Positions 35,595 through 43,726 of a DNA stretch of 64,000 nt are shown here, one piece after another. Positions within the stretch are counted from its first letter, which is position 1. Every line of letters begins with the position of its first letter. The DNA lies in NCBI GenBank assembly GCA_030425485.1, contig JAUIAM010000002.1, positions 1-64,000 of the forward strand, written 5' to 3'. The notes beneath the pieces are model-generated. The model was given only the letters and a program-made list of their open reading frames with translations, searched no databases and was not told the origin of the DNA. The translations under genes and the position numbers were made by a program. This stretch comes from Verrucomicrobiia bacterium. GTDB lineage: Bacteria > Verrucomicrobiota > Verrucomicrobiia > Opitutales > Cerasicoccaceae.

Positions 35595-36635
35595 ATGACG
35601 AAGTCAGCTACAATTTCAGATCCCCCCGTTCGCATAGCAATCAATGGCTACGGAAGAATCGGCCGTTGCGTACTGCGCGCCCTCTACGAATCCTCCTATC
35701 GCAAAAATATGCAGGTGGTCGCCATTAACGAGCCTGCCGATATGGATACCATCATCCACTTGACGAAATACGACAGTGTTCATGGCCGCTTTCCCGGTCG
35801 AGTAAGCGGTGACGCCAAAGAGATGAAACTCAATGTCAACGGTGACAGCATTTCCTTGAGCACTGAGCGAGATCTAAAGGCTTTGCCTTGGAGCAAGCAT
35901 CAGATCGACATTGTCCTTGAATGCAGTGGAAAATTTACGGCTAAAGAGGTATTGGCTCAGCACCTAAGACAAGGTGCAGGAAAAGTGCTCCTATCCCAGC
36001 CTGGAGAATTCGACCTCAAGACAATCGTCTATGGTATTAACCAACAGCAACTAAATAGTGATGATCTGATTTGCTCTGCTGCATCCTGCACTAGCAACTG
36101 CATTTTCCCGGTAATCGATGTATTGCACCGGGCATTTACTATAGAATCTGGTGTGATTACGACGATTCACTCGGCGATGAATGACCAGCCAGTCATTGAT
36201 GCTTACCATCACACAGACTTAAGAAAAACACGTGCCGCCAGCCAATCGATTATACCAGTAGATACTGGTTTGGCTCAGGGCATTGGTCGTATCCTTCCCG
36301 AGTTAGACGGGAAATTTTCAGCCCGAGCATTACGCGTCCCAACGCTTAATGTATCACTGATGGAAACTTCCGTTATCATAAAGAAAAGGACAAGCATGGA
36401 GGAGGTGAATGATTGCTTACGTCGAGCTGGATCAAATCACTTAAAGAACATCTTGGACTTCTCCGATGAACCCCTGGCCTCTTGCGACTTCAATCATGAT
36501 CCGAGGTCCGCTATTATCGATACAGGACAAACACGGGTAAGCGGCCATTTAATCAACACACTTGCGTGGTTTGACAATGAATGGGCATATGCAAACCGAA
36601 TGCTTGATGTTGCTCGGTACTGGCTAAATCAATGA
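35595..36635 (+). CDS. epd: erythrose-4-phosphate dehydrogenase-like (GAPDH family)
   Basis: A 346-residue GAPDH-superfamily enzyme closest in my memory to Epd. The N-terminal NAD site is RIAINGYGRIGRCVLRALYE. The catalytic Cys is in SAASCTSNCIFPVIDVLH. The diagnostic Epd-like stretch has TTIHSAMNDQPVIDAYH, followed by TRAASQSIIPVDT and DFNHDPRSAIIDTGQTRVSG; GAPDH proper has different residues here. Epd makes 4-phosphoerythronate for pyridoxal phosphate synthesis. Epd is best known from gammaproteobacteria, so a Verrucomicrobium copy standing alone among sugar genes is notable. I preferred ATG 35595; a GTG start 24 bases earlier is possible. It is transcribed away from the LacI-type gene. A sugar-acid or triose-phosphate role in the local pathway cannot be excluded. 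Confidence 0.85.
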   Translation: MTKSATISDPPVRIAINGYGRIGRCVLRALYESSYRKNMQVVAINEPADMDTIIHLTKYDSVHGRFPGRVSGDAKEMKLNVNGDSISLSTERDLKALPWSKHQIDIVLECSGKFTAKEVLAQHLRQGAGKVLLSQPGEFDLKTIVYGINQQQLNSDDLICSAASCTSNCIFPVIDVLHRAFTIESGVITTIHSAMNDQPVIDAYHHTDLRKTRAASQSIIPVDTGLAQGIGRILPELDGKFSARALRVPTLNVSLMETSVIIKKRTSMEEVNDCLRRAGSNHLKNILDFSDEPLASCDFNHDPRSAIIDTGQTRVSGHLINTLAWFDNEWAYANRMLDVARYWLNQ

Positions 36636-36666
36636 CCGTTTTCCCTTAAGTATTAGTCGCCCGGGA

Positions 36667-36812
36667 CTAGTGTGCCGCTAGCCAACTTTATACAGTGCAG
36701 ATGGCCACAAAAAGGCAGAGGGCATTGCCAGGGGGTAAGATTGAACCTGAAGTTCTCTGCGTCTTTTGCGCCTTTGCGGTGAAATCGTTTAGACAAGAAC
36801 TAAGTTAGCACG
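36667..36812 (+). repeat. dispersed intergenic repeat, copy 1
   Basis: Starts CTAGTGTGCCGCTAGCCAAC and ends GAACTAAGTTAGCACG. It shares its ends and a central segment (CTCTGCGT, then TTTGCGC and CTTTGCG) with a copy near 43.73-43.89 kb. The two arms, one rich in CACAAAAAGGC and one in GCGCCTTTGCGG, can pair to an imperfect hairpin. It lies just downstream of the epd-like gene. No protein is encoded. It may be a non-autonomous mobile repeat or a structured RNA-like element. Confidence 0.65.
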
Positions 36813-36893
36813 ACACTCGCGAATGACTATTAAAGAGCGAACTGCGACATCAACCATGATGCCCATACGCGTTCCTTTGACTCACGACAATGG

Positions 36894-37691
36894 TCACCAT
36901 GCCGTCCAGCCACCGTCTACGGTCACGCACTGTCCCGTCATGTAGCTTGACATTTCTGATAGCAGAAAAAACATCGCGCCAGCAACTTCGTCTTGTCGCC
37001 CCACTCTGCCGAGCATCGTTTTATCAGCAAGGCTCTGAGAAAAAGCTTCCTCCTTTTCATATCTCCACGGCTTAGGGAAGGGGCCGGGTGCAATTGCATT
37101 AAATCGTATGCCACGGCTGCCGTAATGAGCGGCCATATAACGAACCATTTGCAGTATACCCGCTTTGGAAACTCCATACTCAACTGGGTTCGGGAGCATT
37201 GATTTCGGATACATTCTTCGGTCCGGGGCAACAGTCCCATACATTGAGCTAATCATCACAACACTGCCTCCCTCAACCATACGGTCCGCCACTTTTCTAG
37301 CCAGCAGGAAAAAGCCCATTTGGTTCACCCGATTGGCTTGCTCAAAATCTTCCACGCTCAGTTCCTCAAAACTCTTGCCAGAACTCGCTGCGGTCGCGTT
37401 GACGACTCCGTTAAGAGTTCCGTGTTCTGCAAAGGTTTCGACAACCAGTCGATCTATGGATGACTCTTCTCCAACCTCCACCGGATGAGTACTCACCTTT
37501 GCATTCGGCACTTCCTCCAATAGTGTTTTTTTTGCCACCTCCAGGGCTTCCTGATTGCGGTCAGCGATGATAACGGTCGCGCCCATCTGCGCCAGAAGCC
37601 GACAAGCCGGCCATGTAAGATAGCCTGCGCCCCCCACCATCAAGTAAGTCTTGTTCGTCAGATCTAACGGATTGTTCCCTATCGCATTCAT
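36894..37691 (-). CDS. SDR family oxidoreductase
   Basis: A 265-residue classical short-chain dehydrogenase. The nucleotide-binding region is YLMVGGAGYLTWPACRLL, with the TGxxxGxG motif changed to GGAGYLT. The catalytic set is visible as Ser 149 (VMISSMYGTV), Tyr 172 and Lys 176 (EYGVSKAGIL); N in VNATAASSG sits at the NAG-like position. The end YMTGQCVTVDGGWTAW is the usual substrate-loop finish. ATG 37691 starts the Rossmann strand directly; the longer frame reads through the upstream beta-propeller gene. It overlaps nothing but begins 23 bases after that gene stops, so the pair is co-transcribed. The substrate is probably a sugar or sugar lactone precursor; a sugar-acid dehydrogenase is possible. 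Confidence 0.9.
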   Translation of the reverse strand: MNAIGNNPLDLTNKTYLMVGGAGYLTWPACRLLAQMGATVIIADRNQEALEVAKKTLLEEVPNAKVSTHPVEVGEESSIDRLVVETFAEHGTLNGVVNATAASSGKSFEELSVEDFEQANRVNQMGFFLLARKVADRMVEGGSVVMISSMYGTVAPDRRMYPKSMLPNPVEYGVSKAGILQMVRYMAAHYGSRGIRFNAIAPGPFPKPWRYEKEEAFSQSLADKTMLGRVGRQDEVAGAMFFLLSEMSSYMTGQCVTVDGGWTAW

Positions 37692-37713
37692 ATTTTTATA
37701 AGAAAAAGTGATC

Positions 37714-39174
37714 CTACTCCTTGGAGGGAGTATTAAAGCGGAAGGAGAAAATATCGCATTCCTCCAAGACAAATCGAAGTCGAACGGGTGTGCCCGCCAG
37801 TTGAGCCAGATCGGGTGAGTCCTCCCACGACATAACACCATCGATGGTATCGCCCACCGCAGTCATACTTTTATCCAATTCAAAGCCCGGAACAGGAGTG
37901 CCGTCTGCATTCTGAATCTCGACGCGCAAGCTTCCAGAGGCAGAAGTGCTATAATTAACGACGAGTTGTTCTCCATCAAAGATGAGCGGCTTAGTCAGCA
38001 TTTCCCCTTCCTGGGCTCCGGCGTGAATCGATATAAATCCGTCGGTACGCAGTGTGTACCGGTGGCCAAAGTGGTGATATATCGATATTTCACTTTCACT
38101 GGTGGGAACCACATTCTGGGCCACATAGTTTGCCCGGCTTTCCCATCTTGAGGCTTTCATCCCCGGCCGGAGAAACGCTTCGGTAAAGAGTCGCTCGTAG
38201 CTGTTGTCTCCCGCTCGCTGAGCCATGAACAGTATATCAGTTGAGCCTTTCATGCTGTCGGCACTTTTCGCTCCCACTCGTCCAGCCACATAGCGGCTGG
38301 GAAAAGCAATATAGATGTGGGGGGCACGGAAATAAGGTTGCGTTTGAGAGGTATACAAGTGCTCTCCTGGTAGATTCGGTTCCATTGCCACCGGTTCACT
38401 CCAATTCACAAAATCGGGCGATGTGGTGCGCGAAATCGTCCGCAAACGACCGTGCTGCGTGTCCCAAGTCCGGAAGTAACAAACGTATTGTTCTTCAGCC
38501 TCGGACCAGAAAGCAACATTCTGCGAATCAAAAGCGTGCTTCCAATCTTTATTGTAGGGAATGACTTCCTCCTCCCTCAGTTTTTCCCACACGATACCAT
38601 CGGGCGAGACAAACGCATGCATGCCTTCACTGCGAGTCTCCTCGGTGCGCCCCGGATGCCCCGCCAACGCTTTGAAGCGCTGCTTCGGGTCAACACCAGG
38701 ACGCGTATCGAGAAAAGGCGAGAAGTTGTGCGTGTAGGGCGGCGCATCGGCCAACACGATATTATCCTGTTCCGATCCTTCTACGTCAAAGAGCCCCAAA
38801 TCAGGATAAGTCCACGTAATGCCGTCATGACTCTCGGCGTAACGGGTGATTTCACCCGGGTCCCCACTGTATTGAGGTCCGGTATAACTGGTGTCCCGAT
38901 CCCGGTAGTAAGCTCGATAGAGATCGCCGTCCTGGATGATCGTCATATAAAAGCCACGGGGAGACGATTCAGACGGGGGAGCCTCTTGCGGATGTTGTAG
39001 CTCAAACTCCACATTGTGCATGCTATCGATCAAATAGCGGTCAACGAATAGCTCGAGACGGCTGCCGATATCGATCGCGTCCTCACCATACGAATTCGTA
39101 GACGGCAAGAGTGATGCAAAGACAAGGCCAAGCGGCAATGACTTCCTTAAGGTATGAGTAAGTTTATATATCAT
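37714..39174 (-). CDS. secreted beta-propeller (GH43/GH32-like fold) protein, copy 1
   Basis: A 486-residue exported protein with a signal peptide ending near STNSYGE. Its start IDIGSRLELFVDRYLIDS and the repeated strand motifs (YRAYYRDRDTSYTGPQYSG, ESHDGITWTYPDLGLF, FVSPDGIVWEKL, NVAFWSEAEEQYVCYFRTW) suggest a five-bladed propeller of the GH43/GH32 kind. Acidic residues at the propeller centre would be needed for activity; I cannot assign them. The same protein type is common in Planctomycetota and Verrucomicrobiota and is mostly listed as hypothetical. A paralogue lies at 48842-50251 on the opposite strand. The gene is between an FGE-like lipoprotein (upstream, 8 bases) and an SDR gene (downstream, 22 bases). 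Confidence 0.8.
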   Translation of the reverse strand: MIYKLTHTLRKSLPLGLVFASLLPSTNSYGEDAIDIGSRLELFVDRYLIDSMHNVEFELQHPQEAPPSESSPRGFYMTIIQDGDLYRAYYRDRDTSYTGPQYSGDPGEITRYAESHDGITWTYPDLGLFDVEGSEQDNIVLADAPPYTHNFSPFLDTRPGVDPKQRFKALAGHPGRTEETRSEGMHAFVSPDGIVWEKLREEEVIPYNKDWKHAFDSQNVAFWSEAEEQYVCYFRTWDTQHGRLRTISRTTSPDFVNWSEPVAMEPNLPGEHLYTSQTQPYFRAPHIYIAFPSRYVAGRVGAKSADSMKGSTDILFMAQRAGDNSYERLFTEAFLRPGMKASRWESRANYVAQNVVPTSESEISIYHHFGHRYTLRTDGFISIHAGAQEGEMLTKPLIFDGEQLVVNYSTSASGSLRVEIQNADGTPVPGFELDKSMTAVGDTIDGVMSWEDSPDLAQLAGTPVRLRFVLEECDIFSFRFNTPSKE

Positions 39175-39182
39175 AATTATAG

Positions 39183-40310
39183 TTATAAAGTTGATTCGAC
39201 GAGAGGCGCCAGGACTACTCGAAAACCACGATGTGGACGCGGCGCATCGATACCCCCTCTACCTCGATTTGCCACACGAAGGGAGGCGGGAGTCCGCATA
39301 TAGGAGCCGCCACGCAAAACTCGCACCTGTGTATCATCCAGCCAAATTTCGCTCTGAGTTCCGTTGGGATTATAGTTATCAAAACACCATTCCCAAATAT
39401 TTCCGGCCATGTCCGCTAGCCCAAAACCGTTCCTCGCTCTATCTCCATAATAATCCACAGGCGAAGTATAAACAAATCCATCTTCCCATTCATAACGATT
39501 GTTCCAACGGCTCTGGTCAGGCAGGCGATCAGCTCCCGCACCATTCACACGTCCACGTCCGTCCGAAAAATCATTCCCCCACCAGAATAGCGTGTGCTCC
39601 GTAGAGCCGCCGCAGGCCGCGTATTCCCATTCACTTTCTCCTGGCAGGCGATATTCGTAGCCCACGGGTACGCGATTCATTTCCTGTTCCTTGAGATTCA
39701 GCCACTCACAGAATGCCATGGCATCGTTCCACGAAACAAACACCACGGGATGGTTATCGTTTTGTTCATAGCCCGGGTTGCGCCAGGAAACGTCCATCGC
39801 GTTCTCCCAAAGCATCGTGCGAATGTTAAATACGCGGTTCGTTTCGGCTTGTTCCGCATCGGTTACGTAGTTTACGGACTCCACAAATTGCCGGAACATG
39901 CCCCTTGTGATTACGGTTTGTCCCACCCAAAAGCCTTCGTTCACTTGTATTTTCTCTGGGTCCGATTCGTCCGCACTCCATTCAGCCAAACCCATGCCCC
40001 CAGCAGGATCCGCAGCCCAATCACGTTCATCCTGGGTACTCCCCTGATAAAAGGTGCCGGGGGGAACCCACTTCAGGGTCAGCGCCAATGAGTCCAAGTG
40101 CCAGTCTTCCCCCCGCTTAGGGGTATTCTCTTCTTCTTCCGAAGTCTCACGAACGAACATCTCTGAACGCTTGCTTTCGCTTGACCCATCACAGAGATGC
40201 GCTGCGCATCCCATCAAGCCCAACAACACAGCGCAACGCAGAATTCTTACGCGAACATGCCCCAGGGAATACACAAGTAACTGATGTGACGCAGTAGCTT
40301 TATAAATCAT
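39183..40310 (-). CDS. FGE-sulfatase (SUMF1-fold) domain lipoprotein-like protein
   Basis: A 375-residue protein. The N-terminus has a hydrophobic stretch ending VLLGLMGCAAHLCDGS, consistent with a lipobox (LMGC) and hence a lipoprotein. Residues ~75-370 show the formylglycine-generating-enzyme fold: FYQGSTQDERDW, GFWVGQTVITRGMFRQF, PVVFVSWNDAMAFCEWL, YRLPGESEWEYAACGG, FGLADMAGNIWEWCFDNY and RVLRGGSYMRTPASLRVA. True FGE needs a pair of cysteines after RGGS (RGGSWxC-like); here it is RGGSYMRT, so it is unlikely to activate sulfatases. Such proteins may bind ligands or sugars. It is first of a three-gene unit (with a propeller protein and an SDR). A TGTATACC box lies directly upstream (40321). 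Confidence 0.88.
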   Translation of the reverse strand: MIYKATASHQLLVYSLGHVRVRILRCAVLLGLMGCAAHLCDGSSESKRSEMFVRETSEEEENTPKRGEDWHLDSLALTLKWVPPGTFYQGSTQDERDWAADPAGGMGLAEWSADESDPEKIQVNEGFWVGQTVITRGMFRQFVESVNYVTDAEQAETNRVFNIRTMLWENAMDVSWRNPGYEQNDNHPVVFVSWNDAMAFCEWLNLKEQEMNRVPVGYEYRLPGESEWEYAACGGSTEHTLFWWGNDFSDGRGRVNGAGADRLPDQSRWNNRYEWEDGFVYTSPVDYYGDRARNGFGLADMAGNIWEWCFDNYNPNGTQSEIWLDDTQVRVLRGGSYMRTPASLRVANRGRGGIDAPRPHRGFRVVLAPLVESTL

Positions 40311-40320
40311 ATAAAATAAT

Positions 40321-40328
40321 TGTATACC
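40321..40328. promoter_or_regulatory. TGTATACC, near-match to the TGTATACA palindrome
   Basis: A one-base variant of the TGTATACA box, 10 bases upstream of the FGE-like lipoprotein gene start. Listed because six perfect copies occur elsewhere to the right; alone it would be weak. Confidence 0.35.
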
Positions 40329-40411
40329 TAATGCTGTGGGGCATATGAAATTGAGTAAGTTTGGCCAGAATGGTATATTCGGATAATCATTGGATGAACT
40401 GCGCCACTTGA

Positions 40412-42328
40412 TTAAGGGCTCACCCCCTCCAGATCATGATACTCGATGGACTTATCCCCCGGGCTGGCGTCCTCAAGCCAACCTAGAGAAAGATCCACGT
40501 AGGTGATTCCATTGTTATACCAGGCGGTGGAGGAGGATTGGACCAAATCCAACTCATCGTTGACGTAATCGTATGGTTGCCCCTCTCCCCGGGGAGCTTC
40601 ATAAGCAATGCCAATTCTGCTTTGGTTTCGCGCCATCATCGCGGTATAGCCAGCCGGCCCGGTACGAATGACGCGAGAATGCCCCCAAGTGCTCCCCCCA
40701 TCGTCACTCATACGAATAACCAGATTGCGTCGAAAGAGATGCGTACTCATACCTGAAGGCAACACATCGTTCCCTAAATTAACCGCCGGGTTCACAAAGA
40801 GCAAATAACGAATAGAACCATTGGTGATCGCTGAGAGAGATGCATGACAAACCGGTGAAACTAGATCGGAATCCTCGTATACCGCCCCCCATGATTCTCC
40901 GGCATCTAGACTGACAGCCATATTGCGGAAATGCCCATAATTGCGATCGGAACCACTTCGACGACAGGAGAGCAACAGAGTGCCGTCTGAGCGCTCCACC
41001 ACCGTTGCTTCACCGGATTTTCCATCCATGGTGTCACCTCCGACTTCCCAGGTTGCTCCATTGTCATCCGAATACACGATGAGCCCGCTAGGTCCGGATG
41101 AATCGCGACTGTGCCCCGGAATAATCATCCGACCGTCATTGGGTTGAAATTCCTTAAGGATACCACTCCCAGGGCCGACAAAAACACCGTCCAATCCTTC
41201 CACCTCCTCGCGCAATAGTACATCACCCGTATCAGAAAGACGCACCTTCCAAACTTGCGTTTCTTCGATCTCAGGCGTCTTCAGGCCAGCCCAAATAATA
41301 TCACCATCATCATCGGTTGCAGGAATTACCACATTGTAGAGCATCCAAACCCGATTCCAGTTATCTTGAACCATCGGCCCGACAAACACGGTTGTCCAAG
41401 GCTTGCCCGGCATGGCATGATCCAGATGCGACGTGATCACTTTTTCCGTGTCGAAGGTAAGCCCCTTCCCGTCACCAGATATTTTCAGAACAATATCATT
41501 ATAACCATAATCGGCGGCTGGATTAAAATTTCCATTTTCGTTCCACAAACCTAAGCGTCTTTCAGCCGCGACCCATATGGCCGACGTCTCGGGATGGTGT
41601 ATAATCATCGGAATACGATAAACTTTTCCGGAGCCGCTTACCCATACATTAGTTTCGCGAACCTCAGGTGGCCCCTGACTCTTCAGGTATGCGACATCGC
41701 CACTACTGAGCTCATAGTTGGCCCAGATTTTCAGATTCGTCAGATATCCCCCCAGTTTGGTGCTACCAGGATAGTAGCCGACACGTAATGGAGCACCACC
41801 AGAGGTAATTTTCTCACCGTCACCAAGCGCGTTACCAGGGGCTCCCCCTCCACCTGGGCTTTCGTGAAGTATTCCGTCCACATATAGCTGCAACCGGTCA
41901 TTACCCGATCCGCTCCGCTTGATTACCCCAACAACATGCTTCCAGGATGTATCCACTGTTATTGGCGCAGTGGTGCCCGCCATATGACCTCCAAAGGAAC
42001 GAGCACGGAAGATAAGTTTGCCATTCTGGATAAAAAAACGCCAACCCGTATGCGTACTCAATTGATTGCCTTGGCCAACCAACGATCCGGCGGAAGCGTT
42101 AAGCGGTTTCACCCAGAAGGAGATCGAATAACCTTGAAAGTTTGCTGCTGTGATCCCCCCCAGATTCGCCCCGTCGTCCGCATCAAAAAAACCAGGGATA
42201 GATACAAACTCATGAGTGGGCTGAGGCAGGGCCCTGACATCTAAAATGGGGATGATAAACAAGCCGAATAAAAGTAACAAAAAACTTGTTCCGCTAGCTT
42301 TCATCTTTTTTTCCATATATTTTTTCAT
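40412..42328 (-). CDS. LamG-domain sialidase (GH33-like exo-alpha-sialidase)
   Basis: A 638-residue exported protein. Signal peptide: SFLLLLFGLFIIPILDVRA. Residues ~40-215 are a LamG concanavalin-like domain (SISFWVKPLNASAGSLVGQ, LQLYVDGILHES). From ~228 follows a six-bladed propeller starting VYRIPMIIHHPETS, with the RIP arginine (R238). It has Asp boxes SDDNGATW near 420, SLDAGESW near 473 and SDDGGSTW near 555, the last two preceding blades. It may therefore remove sialic acid or a related acidic sugar such as KDN from host or algal glycans. It is a single gene; a divergent SGNH hydrolase starts 447 bases away. TGTTAAC boxes (42394, 42415) and a TGTATACA box (42528) lie upstream. Confidence 0.85.
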   Translation of the reverse strand: MKKYMEKKMKASGTSFLLLLFGLFIIPILDVRALPQPTHEFVSIPGFFDADDGANLGGITAANFQGYSISFWVKPLNASAGSLVGQGNQLSTHTGWRFFIQNGKLIFRARSFGGHMAGTTAPITVDTSWKHVVGVIKRSGSGNDRLQLYVDGILHESPGGGGAPGNALGDGEKITSGGAPLRVGYYPGSTKLGGYLTNLKIWANYELSSGDVAYLKSQGPPEVRETNVWVSGSGKVYRIPMIIHHPETSAIWVAAERRLGLWNENGNFNPAADYGYNDIVLKISGDGKGLTFDTEKVITSHLDHAMPGKPWTTVFVGPMVQDNWNRVWMLYNVVIPATDDDGDIIWAGLKTPEIEETQVWKVRLSDTGDVLLREEVEGLDGVFVGPGSGILKEFQPNDGRMIIPGHSRDSSGPSGLIVYSDDNGATWEVGGDTMDGKSGEATVVERSDGTLLLSCRRSGSDRNYGHFRNMAVSLDAGESWGAVYEDSDLVSPVCHASLSAITNGSIRYLLFVNPAVNLGNDVLPSGMSTHLFRRNLVIRMSDDGGSTWGHSRVIRTGPAGYTAMMARNQSRIGIAYEAPRGEGQPYDYVNDELDLVQSSSTAWYNNGITYVDLSLGWLEDASPGDKSIEYHDLEGVSP

Positions 42329-42393
42329 AACAAACTCCGTGTGTTTAACTTAGAAAGCTTATCTGCGCTGATGGGGTAAACTGAAGCTATTGA

Positions 42394-42421
42394 TGTTAAC
42401 GTCATTATAATGCCTGTTAAC
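42394..42421. promoter_or_regulatory. pair of TGTTAAC boxes upstream of sialidase
   Basis: TGTTAAC begins at 42394 and at 42415, a spacing of 21 bases, two helical turns. They lie 66-93 bases upstream of the sialidase start. They match the box type found near the LacI-type gene and may be its sites. Confidence 0.45.
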
Positions 42422-42527
42422 TTTGGTTCGGCTTCGTGGCGACTGATGTCCCGATAAATGCAGAAAACCATTACACTTGGCTAGTTTTGGGGTAACGCAC
42501 ATGACAGCGCATCGTTGCGCATATTCA

Positions 42528-42535
42528 TGTATACA
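42528..42535. promoter_or_regulatory. TGTATACA palindrome, site 1
   Basis: A perfect 8 bp palindrome (context ATGTATACAC) in the gap between the sialidase and the SGNH hydrolase. It is one of six exact copies, all outside annotated gene bodies except for the one covering a start codon. Confidence 0.6.
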
Positions 42536-42775
42536 CCTAGGTGTGTGAAGAGTATGCTGTCAACTACTTATTAGAAATTATGGCATACTAACGCATCTAC
42601 ATTCATAGCAGCCATCGCCATACAATAAATGGCTTCAGCGAGAAGCTATACCCCACATCCCATAAATCCCTTGAAGACTATAACGCGCATTATCTAGGCC
42701 GTGCGCGTTAGCAGCCACTTATCTACGAGCTTACGCTTGACAACATATGAAAAAGCAAAAGCATAAAACATACTC

Positions 42776-43600
42776 ATGTATACACACGGTCACCCCCCTT
42801 CCTTTACTGATAAATTATTTTCATGCTTCCCCACTTATCTTGGCCGGGGAATTCGCCCTCTGGCAATCCTGGCAATCGGCCTGACCACAGGGCTATCTGC
42901 GAAGAACCACTTACCGTCCGCCTCCGAGCCGGTAATCAAGCCCCTACCCTATCAAGCGCGCTTTCTCGAATTGCACCATTCATTTCTGGATCGCGCCAAA
43001 GAGGGGCCCATTGATCTACTCTTCCTCGGTGATTCTATCACCTACCAGTGGTCGCGCCACTCTGAAATCTGGGAGGAATACTACGCGCAGTACGCCCCCG
43101 CCAACTTCGGAATAGCGGGCGACGCAACCCAGCAAGTACTATGGCGAATCGAAAACGGAGAACTATACCGTATCCAGCCACGGGTCGTTGTTCTCTTGAT
43201 TGGCACCAACAACACGGGCTCTTACACCGCAGATGAAATACTTGCTGCCAACACAAAGATCGTCGAGCGAATCCATGAGAAATTGCCCGATACAAAGGTA
43301 TTGCTATTGGCGATTTTCCCCCGAGGCCCACGTAGTTTCGATAAAAACGGTATCCCACGTGATGATGGCATAACCCGTATGGCCGTAATTAATGAAGTCA
43401 ATCGTGGCCTAGCCAAACTCGATAACGGCGATAGCGTCAGATTTCTTGACATCGGCTCGGTATTCACCGGACCAGATGGCAAAATCCCCGAAGAACTGAT
43501 GTATGACCAACTGCATCTCACCAATCAAGGATACAGGCGATGGGCCGAAGCGATGAATCCCCTTCTGACTGAGATGATGCAGTCATCAGTCATAGACTGA
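42776..43600 (+). CDS. SGNH/GDSL-type esterase (platelet-activating-factor acetylhydrolase-like)
   Basis: A 274-residue hydrolase. The catalytic Ser is in LLFLGDSITYQW (Ser 87). Asn is in VVLLIGTNNTGS and the Asp/His pair in YDQLHLTNQGYRRW near the C-terminus; a Gly in NFGIAGDATQQVLW completes the SGNH set. An N-terminal hydrophobic segment (PLAILAIGLTTGLSA) looks like a signal peptide, so the enzyme is exported. Members of this group deacetylate sugars or hydrolyse acyl esters on glycans. The start ATG 42776 is embedded in the TGTATACA box at 42777; no other ATG lies near. It probably removes acyl or acetyl groups from the polysaccharide handled by the neighbouring sialidase and propeller proteins. 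Confidence 0.88.
   Translation: MYTHGHPPSFTDKLFSCFPTYLGRGIRPLAILAIGLTTGLSAKNHLPSASEPVIKPLPYQARFLELHHSFLDRAKEGPIDLLFLGDSITYQWSRHSEIWEEYYAQYAPANFGIAGDATQQVLWRIENGELYRIQPRVVVLLIGTNNTGSYTADEILAANTKIVERIHEKLPDTKVLLLAIFPRGPRSFDKNGIPRDDGITRMAVINEVNRGLAKLDNGDSVRFLDIGSVFTGPDGKIPEELMYDQLHLTNQGYRRWAEAMNPLLTEMMQSSVID
42777..42784. promoter_or_regulatory. TGTATACA palindrome, site 2, overlapping the SGNH start codon
   Basis: The palindrome directly overlaps the ATG of the SGNH hydrolase, so a protein bound here would block initiation or the promoter. Context ATGTATACAC. Confidence 0.55.
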
Positions 43601-43726
43601 TTCACTGTTACGTACTGGGCGGTTTCTTCAAATGATACCATTGCTATCTATGATTGATAGACGGCTGCCTGGGGCAGGCAGCTCTACCCGGCCCGCTGAC
43701 TTTATCATTTTCATGGGAAGACGCTC

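Larger units (their letters stand above)
42329..42775. other. 447 bp divergent regulatory region (sialidase / SGNH hydrolase)
   Basis: Holds two TGTTAA(C) boxes (42394, 42415) and one TGTATACA box at 42528; a second TGTATACA box covers the hydrolase start (42777). The A/T content is higher than in neighbouring genes. No gene is supported here. Confidence 0.55.

Noticed and set aside
39183-40310. Active formylglycine-generating enzyme
   Set aside because: The RGGS segment is followed by YMRT rather than the needed cysteine, and no sulfatase gene is present in the window.
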